Positions 11,857 to 24,032 of a stretch of 64,000 nt of DNA are shown here, piece after piece; within the stretch, counting starts at the first letter, position 1, and every line of letters begins with the position of its first letter. The stretch covers positions 72,055 through 136,054 of the forward strand of contig ML210190.1 of assembly GCA_004369085.1 (NCBI GenBank). Direction: 5' to 3'. The position numbers were made by a program, and so were the translations under genes. Under the pieces are notes generated by a model. The model was not told the origin of the DNA. It did not search any database and saw only the letters and a list, made by a program, of their open reading frames with translations. This DNA is from Coprinopsis marcescibilis. Lineage: Eukaryota > Basidiomycota > Agaricomycetes > Agaricales > Psathyrellaceae.

Positions 11857-14554
11857 TTAGACAACCAAAGAAACCTTCATCGGCAGCTGTAGCTTATGGA
11901 CGCCATTCGGAGACGCCTCATCAACCGTAGGCTGCGATATTCCGTTGTACTCCCACCTGATCTTCTTGTCTCCAGGAGCAAACTTGAACGATTCGAGCAA
12001 GGTGCAAAGTACGACCTCTGATATTTTGTCAGCCGGATCTCATGAGAGAGTAGAAACGGGAAAGAAACATACTCATCTCGAGTTGAGAGAATTTGAAGCC
12101 TATGCATGCTCGACTGCCGCCGATGAAAGTCATCCTACATGCCCGATGTTAGCTCGGCTCACACTGCGAATGAACGTGACTCACAGATGAGAGTAGATAC
12201 CCGGGCTGCGTGATTCGGTGACTGTCGTCGGTAGAGGGGAAAGCCATCGTTCAGGCTTCCACTCGTTGGCGTCCGGTCCCCAAATCAAAGGATCTCTGTT
12301 ACATGCTAGAATTGGGATGAAGATAGTCGTCCCCTGAGGGACCATTATCTCGTATACTTCCTTCCCATCAAGGAGTTTCAATGGGCGCTCAAGAGGAAGC
12401 ATTGAATCTTGGGTGCTTCTAAAAAGTCAAAAGTCGTGTTAGAGGCTTGGAGAAAGGTCAAGGATCCCTACGCTTACGTTCGAGAGACAAAGTTTGCGGG
12501 AGGGTACCTGAAAACATGGCCACGTTAGCGTTTTCTCAGTAGGTGGCTCAGCCTACAGCCCATTCTTACAAGCGCAGCGTCTCTCGACAAATAGCATCGA
12601 GATATGGCAGTTGGTGGAGCTCATCGTATAAGAGCTCGCCGTGGTTCATCTTGGCTTCCAGAATCTCTTTCCTGAGCGTGTCCTGAACGTCCGGGTTCGC
12701 GCCGAGAAGATCCAAGATCCTCGACAAAGCGTTGGAGGTGGTATCCATCCCAGCGAACGTCAGCGTGCTAAAGTCGTTAGTTAGACAAGACATCACGTTT
12801 GTAAGTTAAAAAGAGAGTGGACGCACGTCATTTGTCCTATCACCTCATCTTCTGGCATTTTCTGGTCCTCGGGGGCAGAGATGTTCGCTTTCACTGGAAC
12901 ATTTTTTAAGGGAGCAAAGTCAATTCACAGTTGAACGTCGATTTGAACAACTTACAGAGGATACTAAGAATATCCTTTCCTTCTCCGACCTGCTCGCGAA
13001 GCGCTTCGGGACCACCTTGGCCTAATGCAGCTATCTTCTCGTTATACACACTAACAGATGAGGCATGCATGACATCCACAATATCTCGAAGTTTATGCAC
13101 AGCCTTCCACGGGAAGATGTCAACAATGAACCGGCGGAAACGGGATGACCCTAGGTTGGCGCCGTAAGGCAGGACTAGGTGGCGAGCAGTTGTGGTTTCC
13201 ATGATGGAGTGCCTGCAATACCCATAAGAGGTCGTCCTATATTAATTAATTGATGCGTTAGACTCACATAAGGTTCTTCATGGCGTTATAGTATGGGTGA
13301 AGCTCAGTGTCGGCTTGAAGAGAGTCGAATGAGGTGCCCCATCCGCTTTGTCCGATCAGCCCCAGTGCCGTTCGGCTCATCTACGAGAGCATGTCTATCT
13401 GTGCGAAATTATGAAGGTAAGAATACCAGAATAAGGTGTGGGTCCCTTGGGTAACTACCAACCTGTGTTTCTCCTTTTAGAACTTCTAGTCTTATGGAGT
13501 CGCGAAGCTAGGCAGGAACATCATTCAGAGGTTCGAACAAGCAAGAAGCTAGGAGAAATACCTTGTAGGTAACATTATTAAACAGAGGCACTGGCGTTCG
13601 AGAACTGTTAAACAATTTCGACATCACACAGACAGGAATTCCTCACCCATATCGCGTAAATGTGCCGCCGAGAAGACAGGGCTGAGAATTTTCCGTTGCA
13701 TGCGATGCTGGTCGCCTGTGTTTAGTCGGTTAGCCCTCTTCATTCGATGGCAGATGGGAAGAGCTATTTGCCATACCGATCGTCGAGAGAAGACCCTTTC
13801 CAAATAGGAGGGTATTGGTTCTAAAAGAATTGGCAATGGGTTTCGAAAATCTCTAAAAGTTGAAGCCTAAGACCGACTGAATGAAGTTTTCGTTTTCGTC
13901 AAAGCTGTTCTGCCCCTTTAACACAAAAGGCAATTAGTAAATTTTAGAGTGTTTATGGTCGTGAAAGGTTACCTTCAACAAGATATGATACAACGCTTTC
14001 GGATCGTAAACATAGAGCATGCGGGCCTGTGTCGAACGCGATCAGCATGGTCAGCACTTGATGTTAAGCGCCGAAACCTACCCCCATCACGCCGGGAATT
14101 CGGGCAATGCCTGAGTCTGACGAAATCGAAGGTTTAGTGTATGATAAGGCCGGAAATTAAGAGACCATTACAGTTCTTTTCCAACATTTCGTGATACGCC
14201 CAAGCGTTAGCATTGACCAATTCCGCGAGGTCTCCTGTATCGTTGAATTTTCGATGAGCTCACGGCCAATGTAACAGTTACTTGTCAAAAGAAATAATGC
14301 TCACCAACGATGTACGATCGAGCTTTCGGCCCAGGAACGTTGTCGAGAGGATTCTTGGCGAGTACGGCCTTCAGCAGGCGCCACGAAAGCCAAGTCCCAA
14401 CAAGTAGAACAAGCCCTTGGGTGAATAGGGAGACGTTATATTCGGCCAGACGACTCTGGTCGGATAGTTGAAAGAGCAGTCGGAGTCCAGGCATATCAGA
14501 AACGGCGCCACTAAGGGCAGAATAAACACTGGTTGAAGAGAGACTGGATCCCAT
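11857..14554 (-). CDS. Cytochrome P450, paralogue B (possibly damaged)
   Basis: Tandem paralogue of the gene at 8230-10869 with the same exon plan. It starts MGSSLSSTSV, then a membrane helix and NPLDNVPGPKARSY. Further landmarks are GDQHRMQRKILSPVF, the I-helix LTFAGMDTTSNALSRIL, the K-helix ETLRL, KPERWLSPLP and the heme loop FIGGSRACIGFKF; the end is KLQLPMKVSLVV. One lesion stands out. Where paralogues A and C read DMLEWMSR or DLLEWMSR, this gene reads DMLS-stop-MSR, with TAG at 13383-13381. The stop lies just inside an exon, and the same TAG could serve as a splice acceptor. That use would delete only IDMLS and keep the frame. Either the gene is a pseudogene or it splices around the stop. 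The rest of the frame looks intact. Confidence 0.8.
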
Positions 14555-14597
14555 GTTGTGGGGTTGATGATTCTTTCTGGCAAATGCTGCTGGGACA

Positions 14598-14604
14598 TTT
14601 TATA
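14598..14604 (-). promoter_or_regulatory. TATA box of P450 paralogue B
   Basis: TATAAAA on the minus strand, 44 bases upstream of the ATG at 14554, in the same position as in paralogues A and C. Confidence 0.6.
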
Positions 14605-15204
14605 GGCATCGACAACCTAGTGTAAATGGATGTCGGCTGGGACTGTGTGTTATGAGTAATATGGTATTACGCTGGTTGGCTGGCACAATGATGCTTGAAA
14701 ATCGCGCTAAGTGTAAATGTCAAAGGCATTGAGATTTCGAAGAGAAGAGAAGCACACAGAAGCGCGGACTTACTCATCAATCTTGTACAGTAAGAGACAG
14801 TGGACTCAGGTGAACACCTTGTACTGAGCGAGTACGAACGACGTAATTCGTAAACGTCAAGAGGTATGGGCGCCCACGGCCCACACACACACACACATCT
14901 CGTATTACCAGATGTTTCGCCTCGCTTTATCATCAATCGCCAGAGGTTGCCAGTTCTGCATCAGAACCACGGGTAGGACCACTTATTCGTGAGGGTCTGA
15001 GCGGGAAACAGCTTCCAGTTGACCTGTATGAGCTGAGGCCCCGGGGGCCGCTTGTACCGAGGTTTAGTTATCTTATCTCATCTTATCTTCCGCACACAAT
15101 CTTATCACCTTCCATTTACACCAAGACATCAGGGCGATCGACCAACATTTTCCATCATCAGGTCAGAAACCGGGGAACCACAAGTTCTCTTCAACGTTTA
15201 CACC
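14605..15204. promoter_or_regulatory. Divergent intergenic region P450 B / ADE16-17
   Basis: About 0.6 kb between divergent starts, so it holds both promoters. A (CA)8 run lies at 14882-14897. Pyrimidine-rich ATCTTATC repeats at 15065-15110 lie just ahead of the ADE16/17 start and may belong to its leader. Confidence 0.45.
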
Positions 15205-17338
15205 ATGTCGCAGCCTATCGGTGAGGAATTTAGAATCTCAAGACGACCATATCTCATACTGATAATGGGGTGGACGCACAGCTTTGTTATCGGTTTATGA
15301 TAAGACCGGATTGCTTGATCTCGCCAAAGGCTTGATCAATGCCGGTGTTCGTCTTCTGGGATCTGGGGGTACGGCAAAGAAGATCAGAGAGGCGGGGTTG
15401 GCCATCGAGTACGTTAGCATCTTAATTTCGTTAGCTCAAGTCGGTATTAACGCGGATTGTACCTGAAGAGATGTATCTGACATCACCAAGGCACCTGAGA
15501 TGCTCGGAGGACGAGTGAAAACCCTCCATCCCGCAGTCCATGGAGGTGCGCATCTCTAAGTGTTAAGTTCACCATCAATCGTTCTGACATGCAAAAGGAA
15601 TCCTTGCCAGAGATATCCAAACAGATCAAGATGATCTCAAGGCTCAATCCATCTCACCCATTTCCATCGTCGTCTGCAACCTCTACCCTTTCACAGAGAC
15701 CATTGTCAAGCCGAACTGCACTCTAGCCGATGCCGTCGAGGAAATTGACATTGGCGGTGTCACCCTTCTCCGTGCCGCGGCCAAGAACCACGCCCGCGTG
15801 TCAATCCTTTCCGATCCTTCTGACTATCAGGAATTCCTTGACGCCTGGACCAAGGGTCAGGGAGACGTTGGACAGGCCGTTCGTAGCAAGCTTGCTTTGA
15901 AAGCTTTCGAGCAGACCGCAAAGTACGATGACGCAATCAGTGGTTACTTCCGAGAGAAGTACGCCTCCTCAGAGCTGCCAGAATCCGAAAGGGCTGGACC
16001 CGTCCAGAGGACTGCCCTTCGTTATGGTGCCAACCCCCACCAAAAGCCCGCTCAGGCATTCGTTACCGAAGGGGCTTTGCCTTTCAAGGGTGCGCCAAGC
16101 GTCTGCATAACCCGAGTCGCAGAACTAACGAACCTTGCCTTGTAGCCTTGTGCGGATCTCCCGGTTACATCAACCTCCTCGATGCCTTGAACTCATACGC
16201 TCTCGTCAAGGAGCTCCAAGATGCTCTGAATCTCCCTGCTGCCGCTTCATTCAAGCACGTCTCCCCCGCAGGTGCAGCTGTAGGCGTGGAGCTTGATGAG
16301 ACCGAGAAGAAGGTCTATGGTGTCGACGACCTCAAGGAGCCCCTAACAGCCCTGGCTTCAGCATACGCTCGTGCTCGAGGTAAGTAATTTACTTACCAGA
16401 CTTTTTGGTATCGGTTTAACGCGACTTTAGGTGCCGACCGCATGTCCTCGTTCGGAGACTTCGTTGCCCTCTCCGCCCCTTGCGACGTTGCTACCGCCAA
16501 AATCATCTCGCGTGAGGTCTCCGATGGTATCATTGCACCTGGATATTCCCCCGAGGCTCTTGAGATCTTGAGCAAGAAGAAGGGTGGAAAATATTGTGTG
16601 CTTGAGGTCCGTCCTTGAATATTCATCAGTGTCGTCAACTCATCGTTGATGTTTTAGATTGACCCCAACTACGCCCCTCCCTCTCGAGAGACCAAGCAGG
16701 TCTACGGTGTCTACCTCCAACAGAACAGGAACGACGCTAAGATTGACAGCAATCTATTCCAGAACCTCGTCACTGCCAACAAGGAGCTGCCCGCTGCTGC
16801 CGTTACCGACCTCATCGTCGCCACCCTCGCGCTCAAGTACACCCAGTCCAACAGTGTCGCGTATGCGTTCCACGGTTCTATCGTTGGTATCGGTGCTGGC
16901 CAGCAATCGCGTATCCACTGCACCCGTCTCGCTGGTGGCAAGGCCGATCTCTGGTGGTTGCGCCACCACCCCCAGGTCCTCGCCCTTCCCTTCAAGAAGG
17001 GTGTCAAGCGTGCCGAAAAGGCTAATGCCATTGACCTGTACGTTAGTGGCGAGGTCCTGGAGGGTAGTGAGAAGGAGCACTGGGAGAGCTTGTTCGAGGG
17101 CACGGTCGAGCCTTTGACTGACGCACAGAAGAAGGAATGGGCTGCCAAGTTGGATGGCGTTGCTTGCTCGAGTGATGCGTTCTTCCCCTTCCCCGACAAC
17201 GTCCATCGGGCGAGGAAGAGCGGTGTCAAGTACCTTGCTGCTCCTAGCGGAAGCGTCATGGATGCCCAATGCATCAAGGCTGCCGATGAGCATGGAATGG
17301 TCTTTGCCCACACTTCGTTAAGATTGTTCCATCACTAA
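15205..17338 (+). CDS. ADE17: AICAR transformylase / IMP cyclohydrolase (bifunctional purine synthesis)
   Basis: This enzyme does the last two steps of de novo purine synthesis: formyl transfer from 10-formyl-THF to AICAR, then ring closure to IMP, in the cytosol. The first exon codes for only MSQPI. The cyclohydrolase half follows ([68 protein letters not shown]). The transformylase half has [14 protein letters not shown], the [14 protein letters not shown] motif, [43 protein letters not shown] and the end [12 protein letters not shown]. In this fungal family the enzyme is about 590-600 residues and the assembled product fits. The intron ending at 16144 uses a GTGCGC donor inside the codon after PFK, giving [11 protein letters not shown]. 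The gene ends 115 bases from the HD-domain gene, tail to tail. Yeast has two copies, ADE16 and ADE17; which name fits here cannot be decided. Confidence 0.96.
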
Positions 17339-17453
17339 AATATCTCGTGCGGAGAAGGATGGACTGGGTTGAAACCGACGGAAAGAAAAATAAACGGATG
17401 GATTTGTAGTTTGCTGTATTTTATGGATATTATCGACCGCTGAATTATTGATA

Positions 17454-18509
17454 TTATTGTTGTTGCCGTTGTCGTTGCACGTCTTCACGCTCTTGCATGA
17501 GTGTCTCTCCCCAGCTTTGGACCTGCGGGTGGCGAAGCCTGGGGATGCTGGAGTCGAAGAATTGCTGGAGGGGGGTTTTCTGGTCGCATTCGTATTCAGA
17601 AGCTACACCAAAATGGTTAGCTTTTTTTTGGCGAAAGACAACACGCCCGACGAACCTTGAGTCGCCATCTCGAATTTGTCCAAATCTGTAGCAGTTGAGA
17701 TGAATGCGCATACATGTGGGCTCTCGGATGTGATCTCACCTTTCACGAACTTTGCTTCTGGCGTAACGCCTTCTTCATATTCCTGAGCAGCAATTCAGCC
17801 CCACAAATTCTGAAAACTGAATGGATGTAACGAACCTTCCAGAGGGCGAATATCCTCTGCGCGGCGGGGCTACCGTGGAGCATATCGTGCACGAAACTCT
17901 TCATTGCGTCTTCCTCGAGTTTATGTTTCTCAGCTTTGGTGAATCCTTCGTGAGGAGTTATGTCCCCAACCTGCGCTTCGGCTAGGTCGTGCACCAGGGC
18001 TATCATTACGCATCTGCAGATACGGAACTTGAGCAGCCGTGTTCAGACTAGGGGGAATGGAATGAATGGGTACTTTGAGACGTCTAGGGATTGGTCGTCG
18101 ACGAGCATGCTGAGCATGGCCATGCGGTACATATGGTCTGCGATGCTTAAAGTCCACGTGGGTCAGAGATGCGAGCCTTGCATAATAGAAGAAGGAACGT
18201 ACCTCTCTGGTCCGGAAACCTGCGATACAATGGCATTGAGGTGTTGTGCAGTACGATTAACTGGTCATTCATGTCGGTATTAGCAGGCTTCATACGTTAT
18301 TGTTGACCCAGCCCGTTCGTTTCTGCGTCTGGTGGAAGTCAATATTAGCCAGGACAGACACTCGACAGCAGATGCCAATAAACCGAGGTCCGCACCTTCA
18401 ACCTCTCGATAACGTGTATAAACGCGAGCATGTCCTTCTTTTCGTCTCCTGTGCTCTTGTAGAGAGGCGGGAAGGTCCGTATAGGCGTGGCTGAGCTCGA
18501 GGAATCCAT
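17454..18509 (-). CDS. HD-domain 5'-deoxynucleotidase (HDDC2/YfbR-like)
   Basis: Members of this HD-superfamily branch dephosphorylate deoxynucleoside 5'-monophosphates using a divalent metal. Six or seven small exons assemble in frame. The start is MDSSSSATPIRTF. Next come AFIHVIERLKTQKRTGWVNN, then SGPESIADHMYRMAMLSMLV with the first His ligand, IALVHDLAEAQVGDITPHEG with the HD pair, AEKHKLEEDAM, EYEEGVTPEAKFVKDLDKFE with the last Asp, and a Gln-rich C-terminus ending RQRQQQ. All expected metal residues (H, HD, D) are present. The length of about 230 residues fits the eukaryotic HDDC2 type. It converges on the purine enzyme gene with 115 bases between stops. Confidence 0.9.
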
Positions 18510-19943
18510 CTTGGTGGTTGTGCAGGTGGAAAATGAAGTTCGTGGTCGCTGTTGATGGCGTTGACCACCGTCTATACGTAACGCAGCAGCCGGATTCCAC
18601 CCCGCCAAGCTCTTCTTTCCGACCACCATCATGTGGCCCGTGCGCCTTTGCAACAAAGTCAGCAACATGAGCGTCTAATCGGTTGTACGACAGTGCTGAG
18701 TGGAAGATGAATGGATGATCGATGAACAAGAAGAGCAGCCCGATCATTGCACCGACAGCGTTAGCCTCCCTTTCGGCATTTGTTCTAATCAAAAAAATGG
18801 CCTTCTGGAATGGGCTGCTGTTCTTTCCTTCTAGCCTACGAAATGAAGCGGAAGAGCCACGTCCGACATACCGAATATATCCACCAACTTTGCTATGTCT
18901 CTCGACTGGTTATGCGACACCTCTGCCTGCCATACAACCTTCAAAAGCAGAGGCCTTTTGTTCAGAAAGACGAACTTTCGCCGGGGCCCGGAGTCTCTCT
19001 TGACAATACACTCCAGCCTTCACATGGCCACGAATCCGATCTTCATCTGTTTCTCAACTGGGCAGCAAGCCACAGGTTACAGACAGTTATCTTGGTGGAC
19101 GCAGTGTTCGGCGCGCCCTACCGACTTCGCGTATTGTACGAGGCGAGCACGACCTTGCGAACCAGTACGTGATACCGTTGTCCGAGATCAAATAGCGACC
19201 CAGTTGCTGCTGGAGGGTTGTTGTGTTGCCTATGTCATTGTTGTAGAAGGATGATGGTTCATGGGGCTTCGAGGAAAGTCAGCCGGAAACATGACCACCA
19301 CCTGCACCCAAACGGGTCAGTATAAGTCAATTTGGTGGTTCATGCAATGTTTCTCACTACCCCTTGACACATAGGCTGGGCCCAGGACGAATGAGTTATA
19401 TCCGGCAGATGTAGGGTGCTGCACACCGTATCGACTCATTGTGAGCCCTGGTGATTGCCTTTACCCCACTTCCCGGCTCGATTCTCTCGACAGCACAATA
19501 TTAACCAACAGTCGATAACACACCTATTTCGAGTTGACAAACTGTCCCCGGTTTAAATGTTGCCTGTTGCCCGAAAGTCGAGAATCTCCAATGTCACCCC
19601 TTAAGCTTGCGAAGTAGAGTCCGTCTGAAGCACCCGTACCGACATTTGTTGCAAGAAACGTTGCCATTGGAAACACCAACGGGTTACCAATGTCAAACAT
19701 TTCGAGCTACGAACCCACTGGGACCCTTCGGTCTGGGATGGCAGGTGCAGACTCGATGAACCTGTCGTGAGTGTGTTGTCGCATCACGGGGTTTGCCGAA
19801 GCGCATGAGCGAGCCCCCTTTCCTTGCGAGTTCCCCACGCTTTCAAGCTTTGCTCCAACGTTACGAACACCTGGTAAGCGTTGATTGTTCCAATCATCGC
19901 CATAGAATTACATTATCCTCCAGACGACTTGGAAAGGATAGCA
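18510..19943. other. Intergenic, no supported gene
   Basis: About 1.4 kb between divergent genes. Several short frames overlap on the plus strand at 18722-19254 and one on the minus strand at 18280-18792. None shows a domain, a codon pattern or workable introns. I treat the region as promoters plus spacer. Confidence 0.4.
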
Positions 19944-20550
19944 ATGTCAACTGCGAAGGTGGATGTGTCTACTCTTCCAGCAGAGACTCTCGAATTTGCT
20001 GGTAGAATGTTCGATGCAGCACGCACAGGGAACTCAGAACTACTATTAGCAGCCGTTGATAGAGGTCTTCCTGTAAATCTGACTAACGAAAAAGGTGTGT
20101 AGAGGAACAACCTCGCCTCAACCCACCTAACGACGGATATGTCGATCATTCATCCCCTGGGGATCTTCAAATCTACTTTTCGCCGACGATCTTTCCCTCA
20201 ATGATTTGACCCACCGCTCGATCTGACCATCAGGAAATACTCTGCTCATGCTCGCCGCGTACGCTGGACATGCCGCGCTTACGAAGGAGCTCTTGACGCG
20301 AGGAGCCGATCCTGACAGACTGAACGACCTCGGACAGTCCATTATCGCAGGCGCCATCTTCAAAGGGCATACAGAGGTAGTCACAGCACTGGCAGAGGTC
20401 GGTGCTAACCCTAGGATTGGCACGCCAAACGCACTGCAAACAGCTCATATGTTCGGGAAAACCGAGATATTCAAAGCCTTGGGAGGAACGGATGATGATA
20501 TTACTTCAGATGTGCCTTCGCCGCTGTCTTCGGTGTTGGCTTCAGCGTGA
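19944..20550 (+). CDS. Small ankyrin-repeat protein
   Basis: Two exons join after NLTNEKG to give about 157 residues starting MSTAKVDVSTLPAE. Ankyrin units can be read: FDAARTGNSELLLAAVDRGL, then GNTLLMLAAYAGHAALTKEL followed by LLTRGADPDRLNDLGQ, then a weaker IIAGAIFKGHTEVVTALAEV and GANPRIGTPNALQTAHMFGK. The TLLMLAAYAGH and GADPDRLN signatures are typical. Stand-alone ankyrin proteins of this size are common in fungi and act as protein-binding modules. Nothing shows the partner. No catalytic domain is attached. The frame is open upstream to 19881 without an ATG, so 19944 is the best start. Confidence 0.85.
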
Positions 20551-21393
20551 CATATCTAGAGCCCATTGATGATCCTCATTACACATCTGTCTCATATGAG
20601 TCTCTATTTCAGTGACCTTATGGTCCGAACCAAACCTGGGTGAGCCTTTGATAAGATTCCCTCATTGATAACTAACCGTAACTCTGTGCTCTAGTAATAA
20701 ACATTGTCTGTGAAGTTTTGGAACCTTGAGACCGCTGGGAATCTACCCAGGTCCTGACTGGTATTTCCTGGCCTTCTATCGGCCGGACCTGGACATCTGC
20801 GTTGGTGCACCATCGACTGCATCTTGTGCCTCATCTCGACGTCGATCAAAAGTGACGACTATCACTCCAAGAACCATCCATCCCCTTCTAACGCCACAAT
20901 GAATCTTCTGGAAAGTAACGACCAGTAACTCTGTGAAGCGAAATCCCAATGATCAAACTCAACCTCGCTTGACAGTTGGACGTGAAAGATCGCATGCCGA
21001 CAGATCTTCCACGGAGAGTAAGGCATCGTTCAAAGACTGTTCAATTCTTGGCTATCTTGCTCGAATGTCCACGCGAAGGTGGTGCTTCTCTCCACTTCAA
21101 GCTGTCCAAAGTGGTCCATCCTCCTTACATCCGTGCAGTGCTCGAGAACATCATAAGGCACAATGTGCAACGATCAGCGGCCCTTTCGAGACTTCTTCCT
21201 TTTCCTTTTCTCTTTCTTTCGTTCTTCCAGAAGTCTCCCTTGGCTGTCTTTCTTTCCTTCATCTTACTATCCTCTTCGTGCTGGAGCATTCGTTTAATTG
21301 ACTTTCTTTACTACTACCAACGATCTTTTCGCAAGAGATTCCACCACACCTTTGCACCATCCGATAACGCTGATTTGCATTTACGAATCCATC
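20551..21393. other. Intergenic, promoter of the multi-pass protein gene
   Basis: About 0.84 kb between two plus-strand genes. A pyrimidine-rich stretch (CTTCTTCC, CTTTCTTTCG type) at 21190-21300 lies about 100-200 bases ahead of the next ATG, which is usual for fungal promoters. No gene is supported. Confidence 0.45.
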
Positions 21394-23187
21394 ATGTCGC
21401 CATCAGAATTGCCTCAGCTTGTGGAAGCCGATATTGGTGAGCCTAATTGCTGCCTTTCGCCGAATCGACTCTGAAATCGCCATCTCAATATCAATAGCTG
21501 CACTTGCAATTGGAGGCTTTGTGGCTTTCGCCTTGATAGTCTGGGATTTGTAAGCGCCAAGGTTTTCCTAACGTGCTTAATTTTCTCATCGTACCTTGCG
21601 ACAAACAGCATATGTTACATTCCAGATGAGATTAGGCTTATTAAGGAGTTTAGAAAGGTTGAATGGCGCTGTCCAGATCCATTTTGGTGAGCAATCCTGC
21701 GTAGAGGCCAATGAACATCGGCTAACTTCACATAACGCAACGGGTTAGCTTCTTCATCGTTAGATATCTCTCGATAGCTTTTGCAGTTTCGTCACTGTTC
21801 ACCCTTGGTCTCAAAACAGACCGCTGTCAGTTCGTCTCATCCATGGCCCAAGTCTTCTCTGTCTGCGTTCTGGGAGCATCAGGAGTCCTATCCGCGCGTC
21901 GAACATCATCACTGTGGGGTCACCATAAAGGGGTTACGATAGTCATGCTGGGTCTCTACGTGTGTATGGTTGGAAGCTGGGTGAGTTCCGCTGCTACCCG
22001 GATAAGAAAACTATAAAGTTGACTTGCGTATCGAGATCGCGGTCGCTAGTCAATATCGCGTTTTCCGCGTCAAAGAGACACTGGACTTTGGCTTCCAGAT
22101 GACTTTACCCGAGTTTGGGACCAACTGCAAAGTTGCAAAACTGGTGACATGGCATATCGCCAGCTACATCGCATCCGCCACATATTTCGGGGTGGTCTTC
22201 CTCCTGGCGGCGGTTCGATGCACACGGCAAAGAACCGAACGAGTCCTAAATCTCGGGTTGACGCCATTGAACCGAGCATGTCTGTGGTACTTTATGACCA
22301 ACTTGGCAGCCTCCACTGCCGTCCTTATCGTCTACGCAAGTCCTTGGTCGACAGATGTGTCCCGAAGGACATCTTCCCCCTTCTTCATCCTGTTGGTATC
22401 GGGTATGGGCCAGCGAATCTTCCTCAATTCCCAGGCGGACTACATCCTGCGAAAGACACATATCCAGGAGATGGCCAGCCTGAATCTCAAGCCGAAGATT
22501 CCGCGATGGTCTTGGTCCCCCAACGTGAAGAAGATGTCCATGAACACGTTCTCCCCCGGAAGTGGCATAGCTTCGCCGAGGATCGTACCGGCAACTCCCA
22601 CAACCCCACATCCTCCACTCCCAACGTCGTACCAGACCTATCCTCGCCCTCCGCAGCCACCTCCTGCGTTCCCCAACTCCCCTCCAAGCAGCTTCAACCA
22701 GCTGTCCCCCATGCAAAAGACCGTGTCTATTCCCAAGACGTTCAACAGGGCCGGTAGCGCCAGATCTTCGTTCGAGTTGAAGGCGCCACCATCCTCTCAA
22801 GGCTCTAGACAGAGTCACGGCGAGTCCGACAGTGGTCACAGCACGGAGAAGCTAGTCCCGGCTTTCACGCGGGCGCTTAAACTGAGCGGAAGCGGAAGGT
22901 CGAGAGAGCCGTTCTATGGCGCTTCGGATGCAGAGTCGAGCATAAACCCCGTTTCTTCCCCTTCAATGTCCAGTAGTCGAGGGATTGGTAGCCCAGTTTC
23001 CGTCTCGACCATGGGATTTAGCTCTCCGCCCGATTCTCCCGCTGTGTTGTCCATTCCTTGGCCCGGGGGCAGACCACCTCCGGATTCGAAAAGGGTCCCA
23101 TGCGGACGAAAGGCTGGCGCAAAACCGACCAATCAGGCTAACGGGCGGGTTCGACGATATCCGAGCATTCAATCTGGCTGGACATAG
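21394..23187 (+). CDS. Multi-pass membrane protein, DUF6533-like (basidiomycete 7-TM family)
   Basis: Five or six exons assemble to about 530 residues starting MSPSELPQLV. The first membrane helix (LAIGGFVAFALIVWDF) leads into ICYIPDEIRLIKEF and PFWCFFIVRYLSIAFAV. The latter resembles the DUF6533 signature, where W-D plus D/E-E-[IV] before a helix and a following RY motif are conserved. Further helices include VFSVCVLGASGVLSA, GVTIVMLGLYVCMVGSW, ASYIASATYFGVVFLLAAV, CLWYFMTNLAASTAVLIVY and a last one with SPFFILLVSGMGQRIFL. The C-terminal ~220 residues are Ser/Pro-rich and probably cytoplasmic. The family is greatly expanded in mushrooms and has no proven function; a receptor-like role is often assumed from its seven helices. 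The last exon is long and uninterrupted. Confidence 0.85.
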
Positions 23188-23440
23188 TAGTAGTTTATCA
23201 ACTCCTCTTCGAACACTTTCTTTCTCGATTGCGGGCAACTTTAACTTATGAGAAACCCTTTTCAACGGACTGAGAATCTACGCATCCACTAGGATTTCTA
23301 ACGATGGACCGCACTGTGTATATTATCTGGACATTGGTTTGTAGCACAATTGTCGAAACTATGTTTCGACGGGTATTACATATTAAATACTGGCGATTTG
23401 AACACTGAGCAATATCACTGATTTCACCGCCAGGCTCTCG

Positions 23441-24032
23441 TCAACCCTCTGATTCGGACGATTCTTCACCGGTTTGGTCTCGCCCCTGTTGCGTTGCTGC
23501 TGCGTCTACAGCAGGGAACCAGCCCCAGCGTGAAAGATCCACTCTCATCTCCCCTGTTCGGCCGGTGGTGACCTCAACCCCTTCCGCCTCCAAGACGCCT
23601 CTTTGATTTTGAGCGCCCCCAGTTCCAGGCCCACGAGAAGAGATCGTGCCAGACGCCCCTATCACTCTGTGCCACGGTACCGGTGGGTTTGTTTGCGGTG
23701 ACAAGAATTTAAGTGCTAGTTTCAAATAGGACGAAATCCACAGGTTTGTTCAAAAGGCTAGTCGCGGCCTATGTTGTGTTGGCAACTCACCTTGTCCAAC
23801 ATGGCGTGCATGTCGGGGCATTCCAATCAACTTGGCGATGTGGCCTACGATGAGGCTGGTGAGCATACACTTGTAGAGAATCTGGTAAAGTACCATATGT
23901 TGTCACTCTCTGTGCTGGAATTTCGCGAACTTTGTCGTATACCTGTTGGAGATTGTCGTCATTGTCAGATGCTGGATGCATGTCATTGAGAGATTGGGAA
24001 CGTACTGCAGCATGAAATTCTGCGCTATCCAT
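23441..24032 (-). CDS. Alkyltransferase-like protein (ATL), MGMT homologue without the acceptor Cys
   Basis: Four exons assemble: MDSAEFHAA, then VYDKVREIPAQRVTTYG, HIAKLIGMPRHARHVGQ and ALKFLSP...PVPWHRVIGASG. In O6-alkylguanine-DNA alkyltransferases the last motif is PCHRV with the alkyl-accepting Cys. Here it is PWHRV, with Trp in its place, the hallmark of ATL proteins such as fission yeast Atl1. ATLs bind O6-alkylguanine, flip it out and pass the lesion to nucleotide excision repair. The Arg finger (ARHVG) and the helix-turn-helix Tyr (TTYGHIA) are present. The product is about 130 residues, a little longer than Atl1 because of an acidic Ser/Glu-rich C-terminal tail. The gene is small and surrounded by divergent or convergent neighbours, so it is probably independent. 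Confidence 0.9.

Noticed and set aside
14882..14897. (CA)8 as a possible regulatory element
   Set aside because: An ordinary microsatellite; nothing links it to control of the flanking genes.
18280..19254. Long frames on both strands behind the HD nucleotidase gene
   Set aside because: They overlap each other in several phases; the minus one merges with the true HD gene exon. No domain is seen.
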